From Planctomycetota bacterium (GTDB taxonomy: Bacteria > Planctomycetota > UBA1135 > GCA-002686595), in the NCBI GenBank assembly GCA_002686265.1, contig NZBA01000111.1, positions 1-64,000 on the forward strand: a DNA stretch of 64,000 bases. Direction: 5' to 3'. Below the pieces are notes generated by a model that saw only the letters and a list, made by a program, of their open reading frames with translations, did no database searches and had not been told where the DNA came from. Of the stretch, positions 55,717 to 64,000 are shown one piece after another. The translations under genes and the position numbers were made by a program. How positions within the stretch are numbered: the stretch's first letter is position 1; each line of letters opens with the position of its first letter.

Positions 55717-57384
55717 TTAGAGGGTGGTCTCCCGCAGGACTTCCTCGACGCTGGTCTGGCCCTCGGTGATGGCCCGAATCCCGCTCTGGCGCAGGGTGTG
55801 CATGCCGGAGCTGACCGCCAGCTCCCGCAGCTCCGTGCTGGAGGCGTTCTCGAGGATCGCGGCCCGCAGAGCGTCGCCGACGAGCATGATCTCGAAGATC
55901 CCCAGGCGTCCCTTGTAGCCGGTGTGGTGGCAGCGCTCGCAGCCGCGTCCGTACTGGAAGGTCGCTCCGCGCAGGAGCTCCGCGTCGGGGCCGAACTCCA
56001 TCAGCACTTCCTCCTCGGGCTCGTAGCCCTCGCGGCAGCCCTCGCAGACGCGGCGCACGAGGCGCTGGGCGACGACCGCCTGCAGGGTGGCGGTGATCAG
56101 AAAGGGCTGGATGCCCATGTCGATCAGGCGCGTGATCGTGCCCGGTGCGTCGTTGGTGTGGACGGTCGAGAAGACCGTGTGGCCGGTCAGGCTGGCCTCG
56201 ACGGCCACGGCGGCCGTCTCCTCGTCGCGGATCTCCCCGACCAGGATCTTGTCGGGGTCTTGGCGCAGAATCGTGCGCAAGACGGCGGCGTAGGTCACGC
56301 CGATGTCGTCGTTGATCGGGATCTGCACGATGCCCTCGATGTCGTACTCCACCGGATCCTCGGTGGTGATGATCTTGATCGCCGGGTCATTGGCCTCCTG
56401 CAGCATGGCGTAGAGGGTGGTCGTCTTGCCCGAGCCGGTGGGCCCGGTGACGAGCACGACGCCATGCGGCAGGCGCGTGAGGGCGGCGAGGGCTTCCGCC
56501 TCCTCGGCGCGAAGGCCGAGGGCGGAGAGCTCGAGGTTGACCGCGCTGCGGTCGAGGATCCGCATCACGCAGCCCTCACCCGAAATCCCCGGCAGGGTCG
56601 CAATGCGCAGGTCGACCGGCTGGCCGTCGATCGAGAGCTCGATGCGCCCGTCCTGGGGGACGCGGGTCTCGGTGATGTCGAGGCTGCTCATGACCTTGAT
56701 GCGCGACACGAGAGGCAGGGCGAGGTGCGGCGGCGGCGCCTCGACCTCGTAGAGCGACCCGTCCACCCGGTAGCGGATACGGAACTCGCCGGGGAAGACC
56801 TCGAAGTGGATGTCGCTGGCGCGGTCGCGGATCGCGCGGTGCAAGATCGAGTTCAACAGGCGCACGACCGGCTGACTGGACGCCGCGGACTCGGCGTCTT
56901 CTCCCCCCACGGCGTCGGCCGCGGCAGCGATCGCATCGGCCAGGGAGGCCTCCTCGCCGTAGTGCTCGAGCACCCTGGCACGGATCAGCTGCGCGTCGGC
57001 CACGGCACCGCGCACATCCCTGCCGGTGGTGAAGCGCAGGTCCTCGAGCACTGCCGTGTTGAGGGGATCGCCGATGGTCACGACGAGGACGTCACCGTCG
57101 ACCCGTAGAGGGAGCACGCCGAAGGCGTGAGCCGTCGAGGAGTCCACGAGCTCCAGGGCCGCCGGAGTGGGAGCCGTGCTGGAGAGGTCGACGGCCTCCA
57201 TGCCGACCTGCTCGGCGAGGGCGACCAACACGTCCTTGGCCGTACAGTGGCCGAGGTCGACCAGGCACTGCCCGATCAGGCCACCCGTCTTGCGTTGCGA
57301 GGCCAGAGCCTCCTGCAACTCGCCCTCTCGGATCGCCTTGCCGGCCTTGAGGATCTGTCCGAGGAGTCGGCGCCCTTCGCTCAC
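55717..57384 (-). CDS. PilB/GspE-type secretion ATPase (copy 1)
   Basis: This 555-residue cytoplasmic ATPase has an N-terminal MshEN-like domain (GRRLLGQILKAGKAIREGELQEALASQRKTGGLIGQCLVDLG). The motor core follows, with Walker A TGPTGSGKTTT, an Asp box, Walker B ILVGEIRDEETA and His box. It also has the tetra-cysteine zinc motif CEGCREGYE and CERCHHTGYKG typical of PilB/GspE. It powers pilus or pseudopilus extension. The GTG start at 57384 overlaps the PilT stop by four bases. A second ATPase of the same type lies upstream, so one may serve pili and the other secretion. Confidence 0.92.
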   Translation of the reverse strand: MSEGRRLLGQILKAGKAIREGELQEALASQRKTGGLIGQCLVDLGHCTAKDVLVALAEQVGMEAVDLSSTAPTPAALELVDSSTAHAFGVLPLRVDGDVLVVTIGDPLNTAVLEDLRFTTGRDVRGAVADAQLIRARVLEHYGEEASLADAIAAAADAVGGEDAESAASSQPVVRLLNSILHRAIRDRASDIHFEVFPGEFRIRYRVDGSLYEVEAPPPHLALPLVSRIKVMSSLDITETRVPQDGRIELSIDGQPVDLRIATLPGISGEGCVMRILDRSAVNLELSALGLRAEEAEALAALTRLPHGVVLVTGPTGSGKTTTLYAMLQEANDPAIKIITTEDPVEYDIEGIVQIPINDDIGVTYAAVLRTILRQDPDKILVGEIRDEETAAVAVEASLTGHTVFSTVHTNDAPGTITRLIDMGIQPFLITATLQAVVAQRLVRRVCEGCREGYEPEEEVLMEFGPDAELLRGATFQYGRGCERCHHTGYKGRLGIFEIMLVGDALRAAILENASSTELRELAVSSGMHTLRQSGIRAITEGQTSVEEVLRETTL

Positions 57385-58430
57385 AGGCGTGCCTCCAAGT
57401 CCTTGCGGTCCTGGCTGGCGTCGAGGGCGACCTCGCGCTCGATCCGGCCCTGCTTGAAGAGATCCAGCAGGTAGTCGTCGAGGGTCACCATTCCTAGGCG
57501 CCGCGAGGTCTGGATCGTGGACTGAATCTTGGCCGTCTCGTTCTTGCGGACCAGGTTCGCGATGGCGGAGGTCATCAGCATGACCTCGAAGGCCGCGACG
57601 CGGGCGCCGTCGGTGGCGCGTAGCAGGACCTGGGAGATGACCGCCACCAGCGAGACCGACAGCTGGGCGCGGACCTGCTCCTGCTGGTTGGCCGGGAAGG
57701 CGTCGATGATGCGATTGACCGTGCGCGCGCTGCCGGTGGTGTGCAGGGTGCCGAAGACGAGGTGGCCGGTCTCGGCTGCGGTGATTGCGGCCGAGATCGT
57801 CTCCAGATCGCGCATCTCGCCCAGCAGAATCACATCGGGATCCTGGCGCAGAGCGCGGCGCATGGCTTCGGGGTAGTCCGCCACGTCGATGCCCACCTCC
57901 CTCTGGGTGACCAGTCCCTTCTTGTGCTCGTGGAAGTACTCGATCGGGTCCTCGATCGTGATCACGTGCCGGTCGAGGTTGGTGTTGATCCAGTCGATCA
58001 TCGTGGCCAGGGTCGTCGTCTTGCCCGACCCCGTCGGTCCGGTGACGAGCACGAGCCCGCGCGGCCGCCGCAGGAGCGGCAGGCAGGCCTCGGGCAGGCC
58101 GATCTCCTCGAAGCTCAGCAGGCGCGAGGGGATCAGGCGCAGGACCGCCGAGTAGCGCCCGCGCTGGCGGAACACGCTTACCCTGAAGCGGTCGCCGGAG
58201 GCGTGCTGGATGCCGAAGTCGGTGCTCCCGAGGCGGTCGATCTCGGCCCAGCGTTCGTCGCTGCAGAGCTCGCGGCACAACCGCTCGCTGGCGGCGTCGG
58301 TGAGGCACTCCTCGCTCAGAGAGACGAGCGCCCCGCTGATGCGCCCGACGGGCGGGCGCCCGGGGTTGAGATGTAGGTCCGAGGCATCGCGATGAATGGT
58401 CTCTGCGAGAAGCTCCTGCACTCCGCTCAC
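57381..58430 (-). CDS. pilT: PilT-like twitching motility / retraction ATPase
   Basis: This 349-residue ATPase has the PilT-type core: Walker A TGPTGSGKTTT, Asp box RHVITIEDPIEYFHEH, Walker B DPDVILLGEMRDLETI, and the C-terminal AIRNLI-like region (here SAIANLVRKNETAKIQSTIQ). It would retract type IV pili. The GTG start at 58430 has AGGAGG 9 bases upstream. It sits between two PilB/GspE-like genes and overlaps the next gene by four bases. Symbol assigned by strong family resemblance. Confidence 0.9.
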   Translation of the reverse strand: MSGVQELLAETIHRDASDLHLNPGRPPVGRISGALVSLSEECLTDAASERLCRELCSDERWAEIDRLGSTDFGIQHASGDRFRVSVFRQRGRYSAVLRLIPSRLLSFEEIGLPEACLPLLRRPRGLVLVTGPTGSGKTTTLATMIDWINTNLDRHVITIEDPIEYFHEHKKGLVTQREVGIDVADYPEAMRRALRQDPDVILLGEMRDLETISAAITAAETGHLVFGTLHTTGSARTVNRIIDAFPANQQEQVRAQLSVSLVAVISQVLLRATDGARVAAFEVMLMTSAIANLVRKNETAKIQSTIQTSRRLGMVTLDDYLLDLFKQGRIEREVALDASQDRKDLEARL

Positions 58431-58509
58431 GCTCGTCGTCCTCCTAGCCCGCTCGCCGGGCGTCGCCTTCGAGTGGATCGTTCCTCCAACCGTCTTCTCA
58501 GGGTCCCGC

Positions 58510-60159
58510 TCACGTATTCTCTCCGATCACGCGCAGCACCTCGGTCACGCTCGTCTGCCCCGCGAGCACCTTGCGCGAGCCGTCGAGGGAGAGGGGCTGG
58601 AGGCGCCCGGTGGCCAGGGCCGTCTCGCGGATGTCCCCCAGGCTCTCGCCGCGAAAGGTCATCTCGCGCAGGGTCGCGTCCATCTCCAGCAGCTCGAAGA
58701 GCGCCAGCCGCCCGTGGTAGCCCGTGCCGTCACAGGCTCTGCAGCCGCGCGGGCGGTGGAAGCGCCGGTCCTCGATGTGCGCGGGATCGAGGCCGATCGA
58801 GGTCGCCTCCGAGGGGTGCGGGTCGTAGCTCTCGCGGCACTCCCCGCACAGGCGCCGCACGAGGCGCTGAGCCAGGATGAACTGCACGGCGGCCGAGACC
58901 AGGAACGGCTTGACGCCCAGGTCCTGCATGCGCGTGAGTGCGCTGGGCGCGTCGTTGGTGTGGACCGTCGAGAACACGAGGTGCCCGGTGAGCGCCGCTT
59001 GGATCGCGATCTCGGCCGTCTCGAGGTCGCGGATCTCCCCCACCAGGATCACGTTCGGCGCGCAGCGCAGCATCGCCCGCAGGATGCGCGCGAAGGTCAG
59101 GCCGATGCGGTGGGAGACCTGGACCTGGTTGATGCCCTCGATGTGATACTCGACCGGATCCTCGGCGGTGATGATCTTGGTGTCGGGACGGTTCAGCTCC
59201 GAGAGGGCGGCGTAGAGGGTTGTGGTCTTGCCCGACCCCGTCGGCCCGGTCACCAGGCAGACGCCGTGGGGGCGGCGGATGATGCGCCGAAACCAGGCGT
59301 AGTCCTCCTCCTCGAAGCCGAGCTCGCGCATGCCGATCAGGCTCGCGCTGCGGTCGAGCAGGCGCATGACGACCGACTCGCCGTGGTTGGTGGGCAAGAG
59401 CGAGACACGCACGTCGATGTCCCGGCCGTCGATCTTCATGCCGATGCGCCCGTCCTGAGGCTTGCGCTTCTCGGCGATGTCCATGCGCGCCATGATCTTG
59501 AAGCGGCTGATCAGCGGCGAGTGCAGGTGTTCGGGGTGCTCGGCGGCGTCGCGCAGCATGCCGTCGATGCGGTAGCGAACGCGCACGCGGCCATGCCCCG
59601 GCTCGATGTGGATGTCGCTCGCCCGCACGCCGACGGCCTCCTTGAAGATGCGCGTCACCAGCCTGATGATCGGTGCATCGTCCTCCTCGTCGGCCTCCTC
59701 GCCGGCCAAGCCGGCGGCGATCCCCTCCTCGGTGGACTCGCCGTAGTGGCGCGCGATGGCCCCGCGCAGGGCCGAGGGAGCCGCCAGGGCGCAGGCGATC
59801 TCGCAGCCGGTCACGAAAGAGAGCTGGTCGGCGACGATGCGCTTGAAGGGATCGTCGATGGCCACGACCAGGCGGTCGCCGTTGAGCTTGATCGGCAACA
59901 CGCCCTGCTCGATGGCCACGTCGGCCGGAACGCGCTCCAGCACGCTCTGGGGGACGCGGCCCTTGGCCAGGTTGACGAAGGGCAGCCGCTCGATGCCGGC
60001 GGCGGCCCGGGTCACGCCGACCTCGTCGACCATCCCGAGCTTCACGAGCACTTGGGCGAGGGGCAGGTCGCCGTTGCGCTGGTAGGCGACGGCCTCCCGC
60101 AGCTGGGCGTCGCTGATCGCTCCGGAGGCGACCAGATGTGCGCCGAGGTCTTTGGTCAC
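58510..60159 (-). CDS. PilB/GspE-type secretion ATPase (copy 2)
   Basis: This 549-residue ATPase has an MshEN-like N-terminal region (LGAHLVASGAISDAQLREAVAYQRNGDLPLAQVLVKLG), Walker A TGPTGSGKTTT, Walker B NVILVGEIRDLETAEIA and a tetra-cysteine segment (CGECRESYDP, GCRACDGTGYHG). It closely parallels the product of 55717-57384 but differs in the linker. GTG at 60159 starts at the MshEN region; no strong ribosome binding site is seen there. It is the first gene of the minus-strand pilus/secretion block. Confidence 0.92.
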   Translation of the reverse strand: MTKDLGAHLVASGAISDAQLREAVAYQRNGDLPLAQVLVKLGMVDEVGVTRAAAGIERLPFVNLAKGRVPQSVLERVPADVAIEQGVLPIKLNGDRLVVAIDDPFKRIVADQLSFVTGCEIACALAAPSALRGAIARHYGESTEEGIAAGLAGEEADEEDDAPIIRLVTRIFKEAVGVRASDIHIEPGHGRVRVRYRIDGMLRDAAEHPEHLHSPLISRFKIMARMDIAEKRKPQDGRIGMKIDGRDIDVRVSLLPTNHGESVVMRLLDRSASLIGMRELGFEEEDYAWFRRIIRRPHGVCLVTGPTGSGKTTTLYAALSELNRPDTKIITAEDPVEYHIEGINQVQVSHRIGLTFARILRAMLRCAPNVILVGEIRDLETAEIAIQAALTGHLVFSTVHTNDAPSALTRMQDLGVKPFLVSAAVQFILAQRLVRRLCGECRESYDPHPSEATSIGLDPAHIEDRRFHRPRGCRACDGTGYHGRLALFELLEMDATLREMTFRGESLGDIRETALATGRLQPLSLDGSRKVLAGQTSVTEVLRVIGENT

Positions 60160-60387
60160 GGGGTGCGGGGCGGCAAGGTGGTGGCGGGGTCCGGGCGGCC
60201 ACGTGCCGGCCCGCGCCGGCGCCGCGGGTCGCACGTGAGGCGCCGGGCAGGATAGCCTGCACCCGCGGTCGGTCCCAGACACAACCGCGCGGATCGCGAG
60301 CGATGGCGCACTCCCTACCGCGGCGCGCACGGCGGGTTTCGGGGCAATCCCGCCCCGTGCCCTGCGCGGTGGCCGTGGTTCGCCCGT

Positions 60388-60413
60388 GCGGCGCCCGCGG
60401 GCACCCGCGCCGC
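60388..60413 (-). terminator. Weak terminator-like hairpin after DUF1573 gene
   Basis: GCGGCGC (60388-60394) pairs with GCGCCGC (60407-60413) across a 12-base loop that contains a further GCCCGCGGGC palindrome. It lies 30 bases past the stop of the gene ending at 60443. No T run follows. Confidence 0.35.
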
Positions 60414-60442
60414 GCGCCGAGCAGCCCCCCGAGAAAGGGCCG

Positions 60443-61909
60443 CTAGCGCCCGCGGCCGGGGATCGGGCCTCCGCGGCACACGCCGGTGATCGTCAGGGCG
60501 ATGTCCGACTTGTCGGGGTGGCCGAGGTTGACGATCAGCGTACCGCGGAAGGAGCCCGTCGAGCCGTCGGGCATGCCCTCCAGGCGTAGCTCCACATCGA
60601 CGGCGTTCTTGCCCTCGAGCGGGCGCACGGCGGACGAGAAGTGCTCGGCCCGGTCCCACTCCTGGTAGCTGGCCCCGCCGGGAACCGGCAGGCCGACGAC
60701 CGAGACGCCGATCTTCTCCGCTTCCAAGTCGAACTCCTCGTCGTGGCACTCGATGGTCACCGTGCGCGTCACCACCTGCCCGGGGCGCACGAGCCCCATG
60801 GAGATGTAGTTCGGCTGGTAGGAGAAGGGCCCGACGATCTGCGCGCTCATCGAGAGCGTCGCCTGGTAGGTGTGCTGCTTGCCGGTCGCCGCCTTCTGCT
60901 CCTCACCGGGAATGTCGAGGTCGCTGACGAGGGCGATCGCGCGGTGCAGGTTCTGCTCGATCGTATCGGGGCCGAGGGTGACCGAGAGCTGCCACTGGGC
61001 CGAGCGCCCGTCGGCGTCGGCGTTGAAGGCCGTGAGTTCCGCGCTGGTCCCCGCCGGCATGGCGGCGTCGGCCATCTCGAGCTTCACGGGCACGCCGCGT
61101 GCGGTCGAGACGGAAGCCTTGAGGGTCTTCACCTCGCCGATCGACACGCGCCCGAAGTTCAGGAAACGCGGCGAGAGGTTGAAGAACATGTCCACGTCGG
61201 CTTCGAGGCCGAGCTGGATCGTCCCGCGCGGATCGTTCGAGAAGATGTTGATGCGGACGTTCTGGTGCCCGTTCTTGTTCTTGGTGTGCAGGACGGCGGG
61301 CATCTCCACGCGCGTGCCGACCGCGATCGGGTCACCGAAGTTGTAGCGCACCATCGCGCCGCCCTCTCCGGGCGCGCCTTCCTCGACCATGACCTGGGAG
61401 ACCGTGCAGCCGCAAGTCGGCTTGACCTGGGTGATGATCAGGTCCTCGTTCCCGCGGGTGAACAGGCCGAAGGTGTGGCTGGCGACCTCGCCTTGCATCA
61501 GGCGTCCGAAATCGTGGGATCCCTGGCCCACCTCGTACATCAGGCGCGGCCCCTCGTTCTCCCCCAGGCCCGGCGGCAGTTCGGGCAAGGTCACCGGGCC
61601 GGCGGAGGGTTTGCGCGCGGCGGCGGCGGCCTTGGCGGCGGCGTCGTGCTCGCCGGGAGCATGGTCGTGGCCGGCGTGCTCGTCGGCCGGCTTGGCGGCC
61701 GGCTTGGCGGCCGGCTTGGCGGCCGGTGTCTCGGCCTGCCCGGCGGCGGTGCCATGATCGCCGGGGGCATGATCGTGGCCCGAGTGATCCTCGCCCGCGG
61801 CGGGAACCGGCGGCTCCTCGGACGCACAGGCGGCGAGGACGATCAGAGCGGCGGAGAGCAAGGACAGGGCCTCGCGTCGGAGGCGGGGCGTGTTCTGGAT
61901 GGGCTGCAT
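60443..61909 (-). CDS. Histidine-rich DUF1573-family lipoprotein
   Basis: This 488-residue protein has a lipobox (IVLAACASEE) after a short hydrophobic signal. It then carries a His/Pro/Ala-rich region (about residues 35-105) with two HDHAPG motifs flanking an Ala-Ala-Lys-Pro repeat. The remainder is DUF1573-like Ig-fold beta domains, including SHDFGRLMQGEVASHTFGLFTRGNEDLIITQVKPTCGCT (with the CGC motif) and RTVTIECHDEEF. DUF1573 proteins are abundant in Bacteroidetes and planctomycetes and of unknown function. The histidine motifs could bind metal ions. The start may be ATG 61909 or 61948. Confidence 0.75.
   Translation of the reverse strand: MQPIQNTPRLRREALSLLSAALIVLAACASEEPPVPAAGEDHSGHDHAPGDHGTAAGQAETPAAKPAAKPAAKPADEHAGHDHAPGEHDAAAKAAAAARKPSAGPVTLPELPPGLGENEGPRLMYEVGQGSHDFGRLMQGEVASHTFGLFTRGNEDLIITQVKPTCGCTVSQVMVEEGAPGEGGAMVRYNFGDPIAVGTRVEMPAVLHTKNKNGHQNVRINIFSNDPRGTIQLGLEADVDMFFNLSPRFLNFGRVSIGEVKTLKASVSTARGVPVKLEMADAAMPAGTSAELTAFNADADGRSAQWQLSVTLGPDTIEQNLHRAIALVSDLDIPGEEQKAATGKQHTYQATLSMSAQIVGPFSYQPNYISMGLVRPGQVVTRTVTIECHDEEFDLEAEKIGVSVVGLPVPGGASYQEWDRAEHFSSAVRPLEGKNAVDVELRLEGMPDGSTGSFRGTLIVNLGHPDKSDIALTITGVCRGGPIPGRGR
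61685..61726. repeat. 12-base tandem repeat in DUF1573 gene
   Basis: GGCCGGCTTGGC is repeated three and a half times (61685-61726) and codes for Ala-Ala-Lys-Pro in the low-complexity linker of the DUF1573 lipoprotein. The unit is in frame, so repeat number could vary without loss of the protein. Confidence 0.8.
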
Positions 61910-62276
61910 GGAATCGTGTCGTGCCGGTTCGTGATGCGTCACGGGCATGGCCGTCGCGGAGGAGTCGGGGAAGAAGAGGGGAGAGAGGAGGGGGGAAGGC
62001 AGCGGGGAACGGGTGATCGAGGAGCGCCGTCCTCCGCCGGCGGAGGCGTGAGCACTCCCGTTACGATCACTCGGAAGGACCAGCTAGTGAGGACGCGTGT
62101 TTTCTGCTCCTTTTTCGTGCGCGCCCCCCCGTTCCCGATCCTACGCCGGGTCCCCGGGCTCCCGGGCCCCGGCCTCGCCGCGGCCCGGGGAGGGCGCCGG
62201 AAGACCGCAGAGCATACGAACTCGCACCGCGCACCGTCGAGATGAGGCCCGCTGGGCCGTAGAATCCCCGACTTCC
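61910..62276. other. Divergent intergenic region with 16-base palindrome
   Basis: This 367-base gap separates two divergent lipoprotein genes. It contains a purine-rich run (about 61965-62000) and a perfect palindrome CCTCCGCCGGCGGAGG (62031-62046). A TAGAAT at 62260-62265 just before the plus-strand ATG could be a -10 element, leaving a very short leader. No coding region was seen. Confidence 0.45.
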
Positions 62277-62930
62277 ATGGCGACGCCCTCTCGCATCGAG
62301 CGCCTATCGCGCTCCCTCGCCCTCCTGGGCCCCCTGCTGCTCGCCTGGGCCTGCTGCGCCGCCCCGCCGAGCGCCGAGGATCTGTTCGACCGCGGCTTCC
62401 GGAGCCCGTCCCAGACCTTCCGCACCTTCCAGACCGGCGTGCGCTCCGACGACGGCCGTACCGAGTACCGCTGCCTCTCGACGCGCTTCCGGCGCAAGCA
62501 CCTGCTGAGCCAGCTGCTCTACCTCGAGTTCCGAGACGAGTGGTTCGCCTCCAAGCCGTGGCTGCGCGCGGCCATCGCCGGCGCGCGCGTCGTGAGCGTC
62601 ACCTTCGAGGAGGGCGACAACCCCCGGCGCTGCGTCCTGACCGCCGCGGCCCTGGGCGAGCGGCTCGAAGTGCATCTGGTGCGCGAGGATTTCGTCCAGC
62701 TCTACGAAGGCTCGAAGTTGCTGGCCGACGATCCGCTCGGGAAGGACGCCGTCTTCGCGGACCACGTGACGGTTTCCCCCGCGGATGGCGCACAGCGCGC
62801 ACGCGGCGAGGCGCAACTCTCCTCCTCCATCCCGCCGGCCCGGATCACCGAGCTGCGCATCGGACAGGATTGGAAGATCGACGATGTGGAGAAGAGCGAG
62901 GAGGCGCCGGAATCCGACGGCGCCTTGTGA
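62277..62930 (+). CDS. Hypothetical lipoprotein
   Basis: This 217-residue protein has a signal with lipobox ([10 protein letters not shown]) and a globular region rich in aromatic and charged residues ([40 protein letters not shown]). I do not recognise a family. It ends in an acidic tail ([12 protein letters not shown]). It precedes the pyruvate phosphate dikinase gene by 32 bases on the same strand, but the two have no clear common function. Confidence 0.55.
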   Translation: MATPSRIERLSRSLALLGPLLLAWACCAAPPSAEDLFDRGFRSPSQTFRTFQTGVRSDDGRTEYRCLSTRFRRKHLLSQLLYLEFRDEWFASKPWLRAAIAGARVVSVTFEEGDNPRRCVLTAAALGERLEVHLVREDFVQLYEGSKLLADDPLGKDAVFADHVTVSPADGAQRARGEAQLSSSIPPARITELRIGQDWKIDDVEKSEEAPESDGAL

Positions 62931-62962
62931 CCCCCAGACCGCAGGCGCTGACGAGGATGACC

Positions 62963-64000
62963 ATGCCCCGCTCCCCCAAGACAACCAAGACGACGAAGAC
63001 TGGCAAGACCAAGCCCAAGCGCCGTCCCCCGCGCAAGCCGCGCAACGTGTTCTCCTTTGGTCGCGCGAAGACCGAAGGCGACCGCGAGATGCGCGAGGTG
63101 CTCGGCGGCAAGGGCGCCAACCTGGCCGAGATGTGCAATCTCGGCCTGCCGGTACCGCCGGGCTTCACGATCTCGACAGCGGTGTGCACCCACTTCTCCG
63201 AGAATGACGGTGCCTACCCGCCCAGCCTCGCCAACGACGTGGAGGTGGCCCTCGGGCGCATCGAGCGCGAGCTCGGCAGGCACTTCGGCGACCCCGAGAA
63301 CCCGCTGTTGCTCTCGGTGCGTTCGGGCGCGCGGGTCTCCATGCCGGGCATGATGGACACGGTCCTGAACCTCGGCCTGAACGACAGGACCGTCGTCGGC
63401 CTCGCCAGGCGTTCGAACAGCGACCGTTTCGCATGGGACGCCTACCGGCGCTTCATCCAGATGTACGGCGACGTCGTGATGGGCGTGAAGGCCGAGGGCG
63501 AGGAGGACCGCGACCCCTTCTCTGCCGCCCTCGATGCCCTCAAGCGGCGCAAGCGGGTCGATCAGGACACCGACCTCGACGCCGCGGACCTGTGCAAGCT
63601 CGTCGAGGACTACAAGGCCATCATCAGCTCCCGCGCCGGGCGCCTGTTTCCCGAGGATGCGCGCGGCCAGCTCTGGGGCGCGATCGGCGCGGTGTTCGGC
63701 TCCTGGGACAATGAACGCGCCGTCGCCTACCGCGCCATGAACCACATCCCCGGTCACTGGGGCACGGCGGTGAACGTCATGGCGATGGTCTTCGGCAACC
63801 TGGGCGAGAGCTCGGGGACCGGGGTCGCCTTCACGCGCGACCCGGCCACTGGCGAGCGAACGTTCTACGGCGAGTACCTGATGAACGCCCAAGGCGAGGA
63901 TGTGGTCGCCGGGATCCGCACGCCGCTCCGGCTCGACACCTTGCGTGAGGCCTCACCCGAGGCCTATCGCGAGCTGAAACGCATCCAGAAACAGCTCGAA
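62963..64000 (+). CDS. ppdK: Pyruvate phosphate dikinase, N-terminal part (cut by window end)
   Basis: This reading frame continues past the last base and gives 346 residues. After a basic Lys/Thr/Pro-rich N-terminal extension (about 30 residues) it enters the PEP/pyruvate-binding ATP-grasp domain: [44 protein letters not shown] and [20 protein letters not shown]. These motifs are those of pyruvate phosphate dikinase, which interconverts PEP and pyruvate with AMP/ATP and phosphate. The ATG at 62963 has GAGG at proper spacing. The catalytic histidine domain lies beyond the window. Confidence 0.9.
   Translation, partial: MPRSPKTTKTTKTGKTKPKRRPPRKPRNVFSFGRAKTEGDREMREVLGGKGANLAEMCNLGLPVPPGFTISTAVCTHFSENDGAYPPSLANDVEVALGRIERELGRHFGDPENPLLLSVRSGARVSMPGMMDTVLNLGLNDRTVVGLARRSNSDRFAWDAYRRFIQMYGDVVMGVKAEGEEDRDPFSAALDALKRRKRVDQDTDLDAADLCKLVEDYKAIISSRAGRLFPEDARGQLWGAIGAVFGSWDNERAVAYRAMNHIPGHWGTAVNVMAMVFGNLGESSGTGVAFTRDPATGERTFYGEYLMNAQGEDVVAGIRTPLRLDTLREASPEAYRELKRIQKQLE

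Overview
This 64 kb window is very GC-rich (about 70%) and densely coded, with short intergenic gaps and many 4-base start/stop overlaps. The gene families point to a member of the Planctomycetota. They include HEAT-repeat/von Willebrand A proteins, a DWG-type membrane Ser/Thr kinase, FG-GAP proteins with a planctomycete-type C-terminus, formylglycine-enzyme-like lipoproteins, DUF1573 proteins and ECF-like sigma factors. That is an inference from gene content; no rRNA lies in the window and the genus cannot be resolved. The window opens with a 35-base C run, which looks like a contig end.

Layout. Positions 1-13 kb: two divergent universal stress protein genes, an ECF-like sigma factor, a frameshifted FG-GAP gene, a HEAT+VWA protein, a large secreted zinc metallopeptidase, a transmembrane Ser/Thr kinase and an S41-type protease. 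Positions 13.3-18.3 kb: two paralogous cobalamin-type radical SAM enzymes flank an ATP-grasp/low-molecular-weight tyrosine phosphatase fusion. This is the most unusual locus here and looks like an uncharacterised biosynthetic module. Positions 18.4-23.2 kb: a GFA-family zinc protein, a lipoprotein, a cysteine-rich small secreted protein behind a clear promoter, a membrane-anchored repeat protein and an SDR oxidoreductase. Positions 23.4-26.4 kb: guaA and guaB (GMP synthesis). Positions 26.7-32.5 kb: sugar/surface-glycan genes (a Gfo/Idh/MocA-epimerase fusion, a GT4 glycosyltransferase, a NUDIX hydrolase, a GT39-like membrane glycosyltransferase).

Positions 32.5-41.9 kb: rho with an unusual N-terminal extension and a complex leader, a proline tRNA, a second HEAT+VWA protein, a membrane-anchored hypothetical protein, selB, a YhcC-like radical SAM protein and a coiled-coil zinc-ribbon protein. 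Positions 42.4-49 kb: a macromolecular-synthesis block (OmpA-like lipoprotein, FGE-like lipoprotein, rsmA, dnaG, rpoD), all on the minus strand. Positions 49.3-60.2 kb: a minus-strand type IV pilus/type II secretion block (two PilB/GspE ATPases, PilT, GspF/PilC), then a histidine kinase, two CNNM/CorC-like transporters, a small membrane protein and a membrane-tethered putative DNA-binding protein. Positions 60.4-64 kb: a histidine-rich DUF1573 lipoprotein, a small lipoprotein and the 5' part of pyruvate phosphate dikinase, cut by the window end.

No rRNA, insertion sequence, prophage, CRISPR array or attachment site was recognised. Translational coupling through GTGA/ATGA overlaps is common (16773, 18838, 47331, 48320, 51486, 52718, 57381), which supports operon assignments.
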